Positions 53,759 through 61,158 of a DNA stretch of 64,000 nucleotides are shown here, piece by piece. This DNA comes from DMER01 sp003451645 (GTDB lineage Bacteria > Pseudomonadota > Alphaproteobacteria > Micropepsales > Micropepsaceae). The notes under the pieces are model-generated. The model saw nothing but the letters and a program-made list of their open reading frames with translations. It was not told the DNA's origin and did no database searches. Position 1 is the first letter of the stretch. Every line of letters starts with the position of its first letter. The position numbers and the translations under genes were made by a program. Location of the stretch: positions 23,676 through 87,675 of the forward strand of contig DALYLR010000012.1 in the NCBI GenBank assembly GCA_031976175.1. The letters run 5' to 3'.

Positions 53759-54226
53759 ATGATGCACATCGCCTTGGCTGTTTTTGCTGACCCTGCCTTG
53801 CGCGCGCTGATTGCCCTGCATTTCGATGGCATGCGCGAAGGCGCGCCGCCGGAGCATTGCCATGTTCTCGATCTGTCGGGGCTGGAGCGGCCGGACATCG
53901 CGCTCTATACCCTGCACCTGGATGGGCGGCTGGCGGGCATGGGTGCCTTGCGTGCGCTCAATGCGCGCACGGGTGAGATCAAGTCGATGCGCACGCATCC
54001 GGCTTTCGTGCGGCGCGGCGTGGGGGCGGCGATCCTCGATCACCTGATTGGCGAGGCGGCCGCGCGCGGCTATCAGGCGGTCTGTCTTGAGACGGGTACG
54101 GATGAAAAATTCGTGGCCGCCCTCGCACTCTATCATGGCCGCGGCTTCGTCTCCGGCCCGGCCTTTGGCGAGTACGAACCATCCCCCCACAATCAGTTCC
54201 TCTACCTCACCCGGGAGCGGTTCTGA
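53759..54226 (+). CDS. GNAT family N-acetyltransferase
   Basis: The 155-residue protein has the GNAT fold: a DIALYTLHLDGRLAGMGALRAL strand pair, GEIKSMRTHPAFVRRGVGAAILDHLIGEAAARGY with the R-R-G-V-G acetyl-CoA loop, and LETGTDEKFVAALALYHGRGFVSGPAFGEY. It resembles the YsnE/PaiA-like small acetyltransferases; the acceptor is unknown. ATG 53759 follows GGAG at 6 bases (the next codon is also ATG); the longer frame to 53627 is not used. Confidence 0.88.
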   Translation: MMHIALAVFADPALRALIALHFDGMREGAPPEHCHVLDLSGLERPDIALYTLHLDGRLAGMGALRALNARTGEIKSMRTHPAFVRRGVGAAILDHLIGEAAARGYQAVCLETGTDEKFVAALALYHGRGFVSGPAFGEYEPSPHNQFLYLTRERF

Positions 54227-54243
54227 AGCGGTGGAGGCAGTGT

Positions 54244-54729
54244 TCACATGGCCAACCCCTCCAGCCAGGCCTCAAAACTGGCCGCGCGCACAGGCCGGCG
54301 GGCCTCATCGTGATAGAACATCAGCACACGGCCCGGCGCGCCATCCTCCGTCCCAAGATCAAGGCACAGATGATCCCCGGCCCCATTGTGCAGATAGGGA
54401 ACCCATCCGCGCCTCCACCATGCAGGGTCCTCGAAATCGCTGCCAATCATGCCGTCGAGCAGTTCCTTGAACTCGGTAACCTCCGCCAACGGACTAAAGA
54501 TCAAATTGCCGGTTAGCGTGTCCGCCTCCTCCGGGTCCGATCCGTCCCGCCAGAGGTAGAGCGCCCGGAAGGCTACAGGCAACACCAGCCCGAATTGGCG
54601 CGCAAACGCGTCCAGTTCGGCCTCGCTCACGCCGGGCCGCAAGCTTGCGGCATAGGCAGGGCGCGCGCGCGTTAAACGCTCCGCCACTTTGGCGATGAGG
54701 GCATCCGCCACGGCGCTCACCTTTTGCAA
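54244..54729 (-). CDS. SMI1/KNR4 (SUKH) family protein
   Basis: The 161-residue protein has the SUKH pattern: LRPGVSEAELDAFARQFGLVLPVAFRALYLWRDGSD at about 30-65, then GNLIFSPLAEVTEF, WVPYLHNGAGDHLCLDLG and the closing strand-helix VLMFYHDEARRPVRAASFEAWLEGL. SUKH proteins are frequently immunity proteins of polymorphic toxins, though others are housekeeping. The start is uncertain: TTG 54729 or GTG 54720. It is the distal gene of a minus-strand cluster with a membrane protein and a barstar-like gene. Confidence 0.88.
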   Translation of the reverse strand: MQKVSAVADALIAKVAERLTRARPAYAASLRPGVSEAELDAFARQFGLVLPVAFRALYLWRDGSDPEEADTLTGNLIFSPLAEVTEFKELLDGMIGSDFEDPAWWRRGWVPYLHNGAGDHLCLDLGTEDGAPGRVLMFYHDEARRPVRAASFEAWLEGLAM

Positions 54730-54732
54730 ATC

Positions 54733-55026
54733 TCAGGCAATGTGGGCGCCCAACCAGATCGCCGCCATGACCAGCGCTGCGCACAGCAAGACAAAGTGGC
54801 CGCCAAAGGCAAGCCAATCGCCGGTCTTGGCGCTGCGATAGGGAAAGGTGAACAGCATCACGACCGAGCAGATGATCCCCACCGCGATAAGGCCGAAGCC
54901 AACGGTGCCCGCATTCAGATCGGCGAAGGTCCGGTTGGTGCCCGCCACCTCCATGATCACAAAGGCGACGGCAAAGGCGATCATGCTCAACACATAAGGC
55001 AGCATCAGCCAATGGATTAGGCGCAT
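54733..55026 (-). CDS. Hypothetical three-helix membrane protein
   Basis: The 97-residue protein has three hydrophobic helices (about 5-26, 43-63 and 72-95): WLMLPYVLSMIAFAVAFVIM, GFGLIAVGIICSVVMLFTF and FGGHFVLLCAALVMAAIWLG. No family recognised. It overlaps the barstar-like gene stop by one base and ends 3 bases before the SUKH start, so the three are co-transcribed. It could be an ordinary small membrane protein or part of the same immunity-type cluster. Confidence 0.65.
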   Translation of the reverse strand: MRLIHWLMLPYVLSMIAFAVAFVIMEVAGTNRTFADLNAGTVGFGLIAVGIICSVVMLFTFPYRSAKTGDWLAFGGHFVLLCAALVMAAIWLGAHIA

Positions 55027-55625
55027 TAGGACCTCCAGGTGAGAGCGGCTTCGAGACGCGCGCGCGTTAGGCGCTGATTGCCGCGGAAAAAGGCGTCGGG
55101 ATGATCACGCCCATCGAGGGACGCATCCGATTGCTGCGCGAGCCAGGCGACAAATGCGCCCCGCGTCTCAAACATCATGGCCGCGGGATCATAGGCTGGA
55201 TCGAGAATGCCGTCGAACACTTGCGCGTAACAAAACCGGCCATCGTCGAGGCGGCGCAAGCCCATGCCGCAATAATCGCGATGGGTGTGCAAGATCTGGA
55301 CCCCGCGCGCGAGCGCGTCCGCCACCTGCTCCGCTAGCGCCGGCCCGTAAGGCATCAAGCGCTCGTCGCGCTCCCACACCATGGCGGCTTGCGGATTGGC
55401 CTGCCCGATCGCAGTGATGGCGTCGCGCAAGGCGGGTGGCAGCCCCTCGCCATTCACAAAGACCAGCGTGTACGGATCATCGGGCCAGCGCAGCAGGTCC
55501 TCAAACGCATCGAGGCTCTGCCCTTGCCACTCGCCGCCGGCCTGATGCGCAAAGCCCGCGTTGAAGGCGCGCACAAAGCCCGCCTGATCGCCAACGCCGC
55601 TCAGATCGATCCGGTAGGTGCGCAT
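55026..55625 (-). CDS. Barstar-like domain protein
   Basis: The 199-residue protein has an N-terminal segment of about 85 residues that fits the barstar fold: YRIDLSGVGDQAGFVRAFNAGF, then GEWQGQSLDAFEDLLRW (the N-L-D-A-L/F-x-D-x-L-like helix) and PYTLVFVNGEGLPPALRDAI. The remaining 110 residues (MVWERDERLMPYGPALAEQ, LRRLDDGRFCYAQVFDGIL, FRGNQRLTRARLEAALTW) are unknown to me. Barstar proteins inhibit secreted RNases. No barnase-like or other toxin is in the window. The call of barstar is pattern-based and uncertain. Confidence 0.5.
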   Translation of the reverse strand: MRTYRIDLSGVGDQAGFVRAFNAGFAHQAGGEWQGQSLDAFEDLLRWPDDPYTLVFVNGEGLPPALRDAITAIGQANPQAAMVWERDERLMPYGPALAEQVADALARGVQILHTHRDYCGMGLRRLDDGRFCYAQVFDGILDPAYDPAAMMFETRGAFVAWLAQQSDASLDGRDHPDAFFRGNQRLTRARLEAALTWRS

Positions 55626-55658
55626 GGGCCACGCTGTCCGATGGGGGCGCGCCTGCCC

Positions 55659-56048
55659 TTACAGCATCTTGGTGAGCTGGTTTAGCAATTGATCATCGGG
55701 CAGATAACATTCCTCCCAATCGAGGCGTATCGTCAGTGTGCCGCCTTCAATCGCCATACCATCCCAGGAGGAGCGCACGTCCTTTTCGTGCTTCAGGACG
55801 ATTTTCTTGATGCCCGCCTCAAAGGCCTCCTTGACCATCGCCGAGGCGCCAATCTGCTTGGCCAGTTTCTCAAGCGCCGGGAATTGATTACCGCTGAGCA
55901 TGGCATAGGCGGCGGTTTTGCCATGGAACGAGGGCTCATCCAATTCATAGACAAACGAAGACCCCAGTGCGTTCAGCATCACAGTATGGTGTGGAATAAA
56001 GGTCTGGGTCTTGAATGCGTCGAATTCCATCCGGTCTTTGAGGCTCAT
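55659..56048 (-). CDS. Hypothetical soluble protein
   Basis: The 129-residue protein contains TVMLNALGSSFVYELDEPSFHGKTAAYAMLSGNQFPALEKLAKQ and ends with LTIRLDWEECYLPDDQLLNQLTKML. It has no signal peptide and no membrane helix. I do not recognise a family. ATG 56048 follows GGAG at 8 bases. It precedes the barstar-like gene by 33 bases on the same strand, so it is probably the first gene of that cluster. Confidence 0.6.
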   Translation of the reverse strand: MSLKDRMEFDAFKTQTFIPHHTVMLNALGSSFVYELDEPSFHGKTAAYAMLSGNQFPALEKLAKQIGASAMVKEAFEAGIKKIVLKHEKDVRSSWDGMAIEGGTLTIRLDWEECYLPDDQLLNQLTKML

Positions 56049-56499
56049 GGTGCCAACTCCTGTGTGCACGAAGCATTCTCAGGAGTGTTGCAATCTAGCG
56101 TGACACTGCAAAGACAGCCGGACAGTTCTGTGATGAGCATTACAGTGGCGGCTTTTGCTTTCGGCCTTGGGGCGGGACATTACCATCTCCCCCAACGCGC
56201 AGGCCTTTGGGGGAGTGCGGCGAAGCCGGAGGGGGCAAAGCCTTGCATTCTCAGGATCGAATTCCTATTTCCTCCTGAAGCTTTGGCCCATAGGCCAAGT
56301 GATCATAGCCGCCCCATCACGCATTGCGGCCTTGAGGACCCGCTTCCCTCTCGAACGAAAAAACGCATCAATTTGGGCGCGTTTTCGCCGTTAAAATGGC
56401 GGTTTCCGGCCAAAAATTCTCGCGGACCTTGTTTCGTTTTGTTTCGCTGGCGTTACGTTTTGTTACGTTGGACCTGCGAATTTTGGCTCAAATCGGGTC
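56049..56499. promoter_or_regulatory. 451-base intergenic region with a palindrome and a 21-bp-spaced direct repeat
   Basis: No supported gene. CTCCCCCAA (56187-56195) and TTGGGGGAG (56207-56215) form a perfect 9-bp inverted repeat. Two 16-base near-copies, GTTTCGTTTTGTTTCG (56431-56446) and GTTACGTTTTGTTACG (56452-56467), lie 21 bases apart, so on the same helical face. The region is upstream of the 129-residue hypothetical gene and downstream of the TraB/GumN gene. Confidence 0.5.
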
Positions 56500-57387
56500 T
56501 CAAGGCCCCTCGATTGTGTAGCCTTGTTTCCTTAACTGCGCGATGACCGAATAGGGACCTGCCAGGTGCGCTGCGCCCACGACGATCAAATGGTGCTGGC
56601 CAGACTTGATCATCTTGTCGATTTTGGGCACCCAATTGTTGTTGCGTTGGCGCAAAAGGGCGTCTTCGACCTCTGGAACCTTGCCCATACTGTCCTCAAC
56701 AATGCGCCACATGGCGTTCGCGTCGCCCTGCGCCCAGGCGTTGATCAGGTCGAGGACGAGTTCGGGCTCGGTCTCAATGCCCTCAATGGTTGCCTCCAGC
56801 ATGCGGATGCCGACCGCGCGCGGCAGCTTGACCAGATAGTTGAGCTGCTCCTCCACCGTTTCCAGGTAGGCGAGTTTCTTGCCGACCTTTTCCGCCTCCT
56901 CCTCCAGGAGGTGGTCGACGCCCGACCAGGGGCTGAAGCCCTTGTGGATGTAAAGCGAGACCTCCAGCGTTACCGCCGCCATCCAGGGCTCGAACTGGAC
57001 CAGGTGCTCGGCCGGGAAGCGCACGGCCCAGGCGGCGTTGCGCAGGCGCTGCCAGGTCGCGGGTTTGAGGATATCGCGCAAGGTCTTGCCTGGCGGCAGC
57101 TCGCCCTTCCTGGCCATGAGTTCCGCGCCTGGACCACCCATGGGGCTGTCGATCGGGGCCTCAAAGACCACCACCTCCGCCTTGGCCAGAGCCTGGTCAA
57201 TTGCTGCGTTGCGCCATTTGAGGCCTGGCGGCAACAGGTGGATGGAGCCCAGGAAGACCACATCCGCCTTGCCACCCTTGAGCGTCCACACAGCGGGCGT
57301 GGCGGTCGTGGGCATCTCGGCCTTGGCCCGGGCCTGAAGACCGCCAGCGGCAAGCCAGAGCCCCAGCAAAGCGATGATCCGAAGCAT
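56500..57387 (-). CDS. TraB/GumN family protein
   Basis: The 295-residue protein begins with a signal peptide-like helix (MLRIIALLGLWLAAGGLQARA). The Tiki/TraB fold is indicated by VVFLGSIHLLPPG (the G-S-I-H motif) near residue 45 and VVGAAHLAGPYSVIAQLRKQGY at the C-terminus (G-x-A-H), with EAPIDSP and YLETVEEQLNYL between. Metal-dependent protease activity is known for the eukaryotic Tiki branch; the bacterial role is unknown. It follows the HPr gene by 3 bases on the minus strand and may share its transcript. Confidence 0.85.
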   Translation of the reverse strand: MLRIIALLGLWLAAGGLQARAKAEMPTTATPAVWTLKGGKADVVFLGSIHLLPPGLKWRNAAIDQALAKAEVVVFEAPIDSPMGGPGAELMARKGELPPGKTLRDILKPATWQRLRNAAWAVRFPAEHLVQFEPWMAAVTLEVSLYIHKGFSPWSGVDHLLEEEAEKVGKKLAYLETVEEQLNYLVKLPRAVGIRMLEATIEGIETEPELVLDLINAWAQGDANAMWRIVEDSMGKVPEVEDALLRQRNNNWVPKIDKMIKSGQHHLIVVGAAHLAGPYSVIAQLRKQGYTIEGP

Positions 57388-57390
57388 GGC

Positions 57391-57675
57391 CTATTCCCCT
57401 TCCCCAAATTTGTTGGCGATCAACTCACAAATGGCGACCATCGCCTCGGCAGCATCAGTGCCTTCGGCGGTAATGTCCAGTTCGCAGCCCTTGCCCGCCG
57501 CCAGCATCATCAGGCCCATGATTGAGGTGCCGGTCACACGCTGGCCGTCCTTGGTGACCGTGATGACGGCCTGAAAGCGGTTGGCGGTCTGGACGAATTT
57601 GGCGCTGGCGCGGGCATGCAGGCCCTTGGCGTTGCAGATCATCACCGTGCGCGCGATCCGGCCCGGGCTCGTCAA
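57391..57675 (-). CDS. HPr-family phosphocarrier (NPr)
   Basis: The 94-residue phosphocarrier has the PTS site GLHARASAKF with His20, and the regulatory Ser51 in GTSIMGLMML, the target of HPr kinase. It passes phosphate from EI-Ntr to EIIA proteins. The start is TTG 57675 overlapping the upstream stop (TTGA); no ATG upstream gives the full first strand. The gene follows EIIA and hprK, making the alphaproteobacterial HprK-EIIA-HPr set. The kinase target Ser is present, so phosphorylation by HprK next door is expected. Confidence 0.93.
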   Translation of the reverse strand: MTSPGRIARTVMICNAKGLHARASAKFVQTANRFQAVITVTKDGQRVTGTSIMGLMMLAAGKGCELDITAEGTDAAEAMVAICELIANKFGEGE

Positions 57676-58082
57676 GCGACGCCACCGGGCGCCAGCTCCT
57701 GGCTCGCAATGCGGACATATTTGCGCGCGGCGTCCTGCGCCTCCTTCACCGCCTCGGCCAAAGGCAGTTTCTGGCGGGCGCTTGCAAGCTTGATCAGCAT
57801 GGGCAGGTTAACGCCCGCGATCACCTCGACCTTGCGATGCGTCATGACCGAGATCGCCAGGTTCGACGGCGTGCCGCCGAACATGTCCGTCAACAGGATC
57901 ACGCCCTCGCCCGCGTCAACAAGCTTCATCGCCTCGATGATCTCAAGGCGGCGGGCTTCCATGTCGTCGTCAGGCCCGATGCACACGGTGCGGATCAGCG
58001 CCTGCGGACCGACGACATGTTCCATCGCGGCCTTGAATTCGTCGGCAAGGCGTCCATGAGTAACTAGAACAAGACCAATCAT
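57672..58082 (-). CDS. Mannose-family PTS EIIA component
   Basis: The 136-residue EIIA of the mannose type (EIIA-Man fold) has the phosphohistidine His9 in VLVTHGRLA. The GVILLTDMFGGTPSNLAISVMTHRKVEVIAGVNLPMLIKL stretch is the family core. No EIIB or EIIC gene is adjacent, so it is a regulatory unit. In rhizobia the homologue works with HPr, HprK and the ChvG-ChvI pathway. ATG 58082 gives the family start. It overlaps HPr by 4 bases. Confidence 0.93.
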   Translation of the reverse strand: MIGLVLVTHGRLADEFKAAMEHVVGPQALIRTVCIGPDDDMEARRLEIIEAMKLVDAGEGVILLTDMFGGTPSNLAISVMTHRKVEVIAGVNLPMLIKLASARQKLPLAEAVKEAQDAARKYVRIASQELAPGGVA

Positions 58083-58149
58083 CGTGGCCCATATGTAGGA
58101 GGCCCGGATGACGCGTTCCAGCCGAGGCTGGCACAAATCACGGGACCGT

Positions 58150-58635
58150 TTATTTTGGGCCGCGAGAATCCTCCCATTTTTGCGCCAAAGCAAGGGCAGC
58201 TAGCGCCGCCTCAACCGCATCTGGCCTGAATGGGTCGAAATAGACACAGGGTATCGGACGCAGGTGATTGCCCCTCTCGCCCCAGCCATGCGCCCCAGCC
58301 CAGGGGGTGAAATCGGGAAGGCGGTCGTCTTGCGCTTCCGGGCGTGCGAATGGGTCAAGGTCGAGCACGAGAGCCACAATCGCGCTCTCCTGACGCTGTG
58401 CAGGCACAATGCCGACGCCGCGCACCTCAAGCAGGCCAGCGATCGCGGCAGGCGCACTTGCCCGCAGGTCCCCGCCATCGACTCTCAGGTTGGTCTGATC
58501 GTCCGCAATCAGCCACGCCCCGGCCGCGATCAGCCGCAAGGCTAGCTGGCTCTTGCCAGCACCCGGCGGCCCTAACAGCAGGGTCGCGTGACCCGCATGG
58601 CTGACCGTGCTGGCATGGATTGTCTGCATCGGCAT
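58150..58635 (-). CDS. hprK: Short HPr kinase/phosphorylase
   Basis: The 161-residue enzyme contains only the kinase core: Walker A LLLGPPGAGKSQLALRL at about residues 20-36, the WLIADDQTNLRV strand, and EVRGVGIVPAQ. Alphaproteobacterial HprK lacks the N-terminal domain found in Gram-positive HprK, so this length is normal. It phosphorylates the Ser of HPr, changing PTS and two-component output. Its ATG directly follows the chvG stop; a second ATG two codons later is possible. Confidence 0.93.
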   Translation of the reverse strand: MPMQTIHASTVSHAGHATLLLGPPGAGKSQLALRLIAAGAWLIADDQTNLRVDGGDLRASAPAAIAGLLEVRGVGIVPAQRQESAIVALVLDLDPFARPEAQDDRLPDFTPWAGAHGWGERGNHLRPIPCVYFDPFRPDAVEAALAALALAQKWEDSRGPK

Positions 58636-60342
58636 TCAGGACACCGGCAAGGTGATCGTAAAGACGGCGCCGCTCTGGCCCTCCCGGTTGGCGGCCGCAA
58701 TCGTGCCGCCATGCTGCTCGACGATCTGCTTTGAGATGGAAAGCCCAAGCCCTGAATTCTTGCCAAAGCCATGCGCGGCCGGCCGGTGCGTGTAGAAGCG
58801 CTCAAAGATCCGCTCAACGCTTTCCGGTGGAATACCAGGCCCTTCATCCTCGATGGAGACCACCACTTCGGTCCGCCCCGAAGGCGCTTGCCTCCGGCCC
58901 ATTGTCACAGCTATCCGGCCCCCCTTGGGCGAAAAGCTGATCGCATTGTCCAGGACGTTCCGGAACACTTGCGCCAAAGCGCCCTCACGCCCCAAGACCG
59001 TCGCCGGGCCAACCCATTGACTCATGTCAAACTGAAAGGAGACCGGCAGGGGCGGGTCTTGATCCTGATAGAGGCTCATGACGGTCTGAAGAAGATGGCT
59101 CAGGTCAAAAGGCGAGGCACGCTCCCGGCTGAGTTCTGCATCCAGACGCGAGGCCTCCGAAATGTCCGAGATCAACCGGTCGATGCGCCGGACATCATTC
59201 TGGATGAGGCCCATCAGCTTCTGGCGCTTGTTCTCGTCGTCAGCGCGACCCAATGTCTCAATGGCGGAGCGTAAGCTCGTCAGCGGGTTTTTGATCTCAT
59301 GGGCAACGTCGGCAGCGAAATTCTCAATAGTATCTAACCGGTCTGTCAGTCCCGCAGTCATCGTGCGGAAAGAGTTCGCCAGCGCATTGATCTCTGCAGG
59401 CGTCCAGGAGCTTTGAGGGATTTCGGTGACATCGGCCTCACCGCGGCGGACCCGGTCGGCCGCCACCGCCAGCGAACGGATCGGGCTCGCGATCATCCAT
59501 GCGAGCAGGTACGACAACACCACCAGGATGAGAACGCCCAACCCAAAGACCAGTACGACGGTCTGCCATTGCTCCTGACGGATTGCGTCCAGATCGCCGG
59601 CCTCGGTCGACAACATGAGAACGGCACGCACAGAGACCGTACGCCGGATCGGCACTGCGACCGAGACAATCAGATCGCCCGTCGCATTCTGACGCAATTG
59701 CGGCTCCGGGTCGTCTCCATTCAAGACCGCGCTGACTTCCTCAAACGCTTGGCCCGCAACCTCCGGACCTTCCTCATACATGGCCAGATCGCGGCCGGCA
59801 GAGGTCTCAAAGAGGCGGTTCCAGAAGCGGCGGATCGCGCTCTCCCAGGTTTGCGTTCGCCCAGGCGCAGGCAACTCATCGACGCTGACTTGGTTGCGCG
59901 CAAGCAGATGGCGCGTGTCGGCAAGGGGCTCGCCAGTATTCGAAAAGAGCCTGGCTCGCGTATTGGTTGGGTTGACGGCCAGACGCATGGCCGCCTCGGC
60001 TTTGTCGACGTCGATTGCTGGGGTCTCGCTGTCCAGGGTCGCGCGGTCAGCGATGATCTCCGCGACGATGCGCCCTTGGATGAGTAATGACTGCATGCGT
60101 TCTTCGATCAGCGGATTACGCACAGCGATGGTGACCAGCACCATCGTGGCAACAATGATCAGAACTGCTGTGTTGATCATCAAAATGCGCGCGAGGACAC
60201 TGTTGAAGGACAGCCAGCGCAGCTGACCGAAGCTGCGGCTAGCTCGCCTGCGCATCATCACCCAATGCCAAAACGGGACGCGCCGTGCCGCTGTACCCAG
60301 CGACTGCTGGGCCGACCCCGTGTTCAAGGGCGCGGTGGTCAT
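58636..60342 (-). CDS. chvG: ChvG sensor histidine kinase
   Basis: The 568-residue inner-membrane kinase has helices at about 52-75 and 261-286 flanking a periplasmic sensor domain of about 185 residues. A HAMP segment follows (ASPIRSLAVAADRVRRGEADVTEIP), then an H box FAADVAHEIKNPLTSLRSAIETL with His348, and an HATPase (FRNVLDNAISFSPKGG, VSIEDEGPGIPPE, NSGLGLSISKQIVEQHGG). ChvG with ChvI senses acidity and envelope stress and controls exopolysaccharide, motility and virulence genes; it is essential in some relatives. ATG 60342 follows GGGGAG at 9 bases. It is downstream of chvI and upstream of hprK. Confidence 0.93.
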   Translation of the reverse strand: MTTAPLNTGSAQQSLGTAARRVPFWHWVMMRRRASRSFGQLRWLSFNSVLARILMINTAVLIIVATMVLVTIAVRNPLIEERMQSLLIQGRIVAEIIADRATLDSETPAIDVDKAEAAMRLAVNPTNTRARLFSNTGEPLADTRHLLARNQVSVDELPAPGRTQTWESAIRRFWNRLFETSAGRDLAMYEEGPEVAGQAFEEVSAVLNGDDPEPQLRQNATGDLIVSVAVPIRRTVSVRAVLMLSTEAGDLDAIRQEQWQTVVLVFGLGVLILVVLSYLLAWMIASPIRSLAVAADRVRRGEADVTEIPQSSWTPAEINALANSFRTMTAGLTDRLDTIENFAADVAHEIKNPLTSLRSAIETLGRADDENKRQKLMGLIQNDVRRIDRLISDISEASRLDAELSRERASPFDLSHLLQTVMSLYQDQDPPLPVSFQFDMSQWVGPATVLGREGALAQVFRNVLDNAISFSPKGGRIAVTMGRRQAPSGRTEVVVSIEDEGPGIPPESVERIFERFYTHRPAAHGFGKNSGLGLSISKQIVEQHGGTIAAANREGQSGAVFTITLPVS

Positions 60343-60375
60343 CCCGCGCACTCCCCTTCGCAATGATCGCCGGCG

Positions 60376-61074
60376 TCAGGCTTCAGAGAAGCGATAACCG
60401 ACACCATACAATGTCTCAATCGCGTCGAAGCTGTCGTCGACCACTTTAAACTTTTTGCGTAGCCGCTTGATGTGGCTGTCAATCGTGCGGTCATCGACAT
60501 AGACCTGATCATCATAGGCGGCATCCATCAGATTGTCCCGGCTTTTGACGAACCCAGGCCGCTGGGCCAAAGCCTGCAAGATCAAAAACTCCGTTACCGT
60601 CAACTGGACCGCCTGTCCGCCCCAGGTGCAGGCATGGCGCTGCGGATCGAGCGAGAGCTTGCCGCGAACCATCATTTCCTTCGAGCCTTCGGATCCGCCC
60701 ACGCTCCCCTTCAATTCCGTGCGCCTCAACAAGGCGCGGATGCGTTCAAGCAAGAGGCGCTGGGAGAATGGCTTTTTTATGTAGTCGTCGGCCCCTTGCG
60801 CCAAGCCCATCGCCTCGTCGATCTCGTCGTCCTTAGACGTCAAGAAAATGACCGGGATATCTGATTTTTGCCGGAGACGCCGGAGCAGTTCGAGCCCGTC
60901 CATGCGCGGCATTTTGATGTCGAGCACCGCCAAAGATGGCGGCGTTGCGGTCAGGGCTGCCAATGCCGCTGCAGGATCGGTGAAAGTCTTAACGTGGAAC
61001 CCCTCCGTTTCCAGCGCCATCGAGAGGCTCTCCAGAATGTTGCGGTCATCGTCCACCAAAGCAATTGTCGACAT
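60376..61074 (-). CDS. chvI: ChvI response regulator
   Basis: The 232-residue OmpR-type regulator has a receiver domain with the phosphorylation Asp52 in LAVLDIKMP, acidic pocket VDDD at 7-10 and FLTSKDDE with the conserved Lys. A winged-helix DNA-binding domain ends with VYVDDRTIDSHIKRLRKKFK and ETLYGVGYRF. It is the first gene of the chvI-chvG-hprK-EIIA-HPr unit. ATG 61074 follows GGTGGAGC. In rhizobia chvI is next to pckA; here a MATE gene lies between them. Confidence 0.95.
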   Translation of the reverse strand: MSTIALVDDDRNILESLSMALETEGFHVKTFTDPAAALAALTATPPSLAVLDIKMPRMDGLELLRRLRQKSDIPVIFLTSKDDEIDEAMGLAQGADDYIKKPFSQRLLLERIRALLRRTELKGSVGGSEGSKEMMVRGKLSLDPQRHACTWGGQAVQLTVTEFLILQALAQRPGFVKSRDNLMDAAYDDQVYVDDRTIDSHIKRLRKKFKVVDDSFDAIETLYGVGYRFSEA

Positions 61075-61158
61075 GCTCCACCCGTCCCTTTCCATTGGCC
61101 CAGACCAGGGCCGTCATGAGCCGTTGCCGCCAGTATAGGAGGATTCTTGGGGGGATGC

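Noticed and set aside
56566..57525. A 319-codon plus-strand frame
   Set aside because: Antisense of the TraB/GumN and HPr genes; translation is Gln/Asp/Leu shadow sequence.
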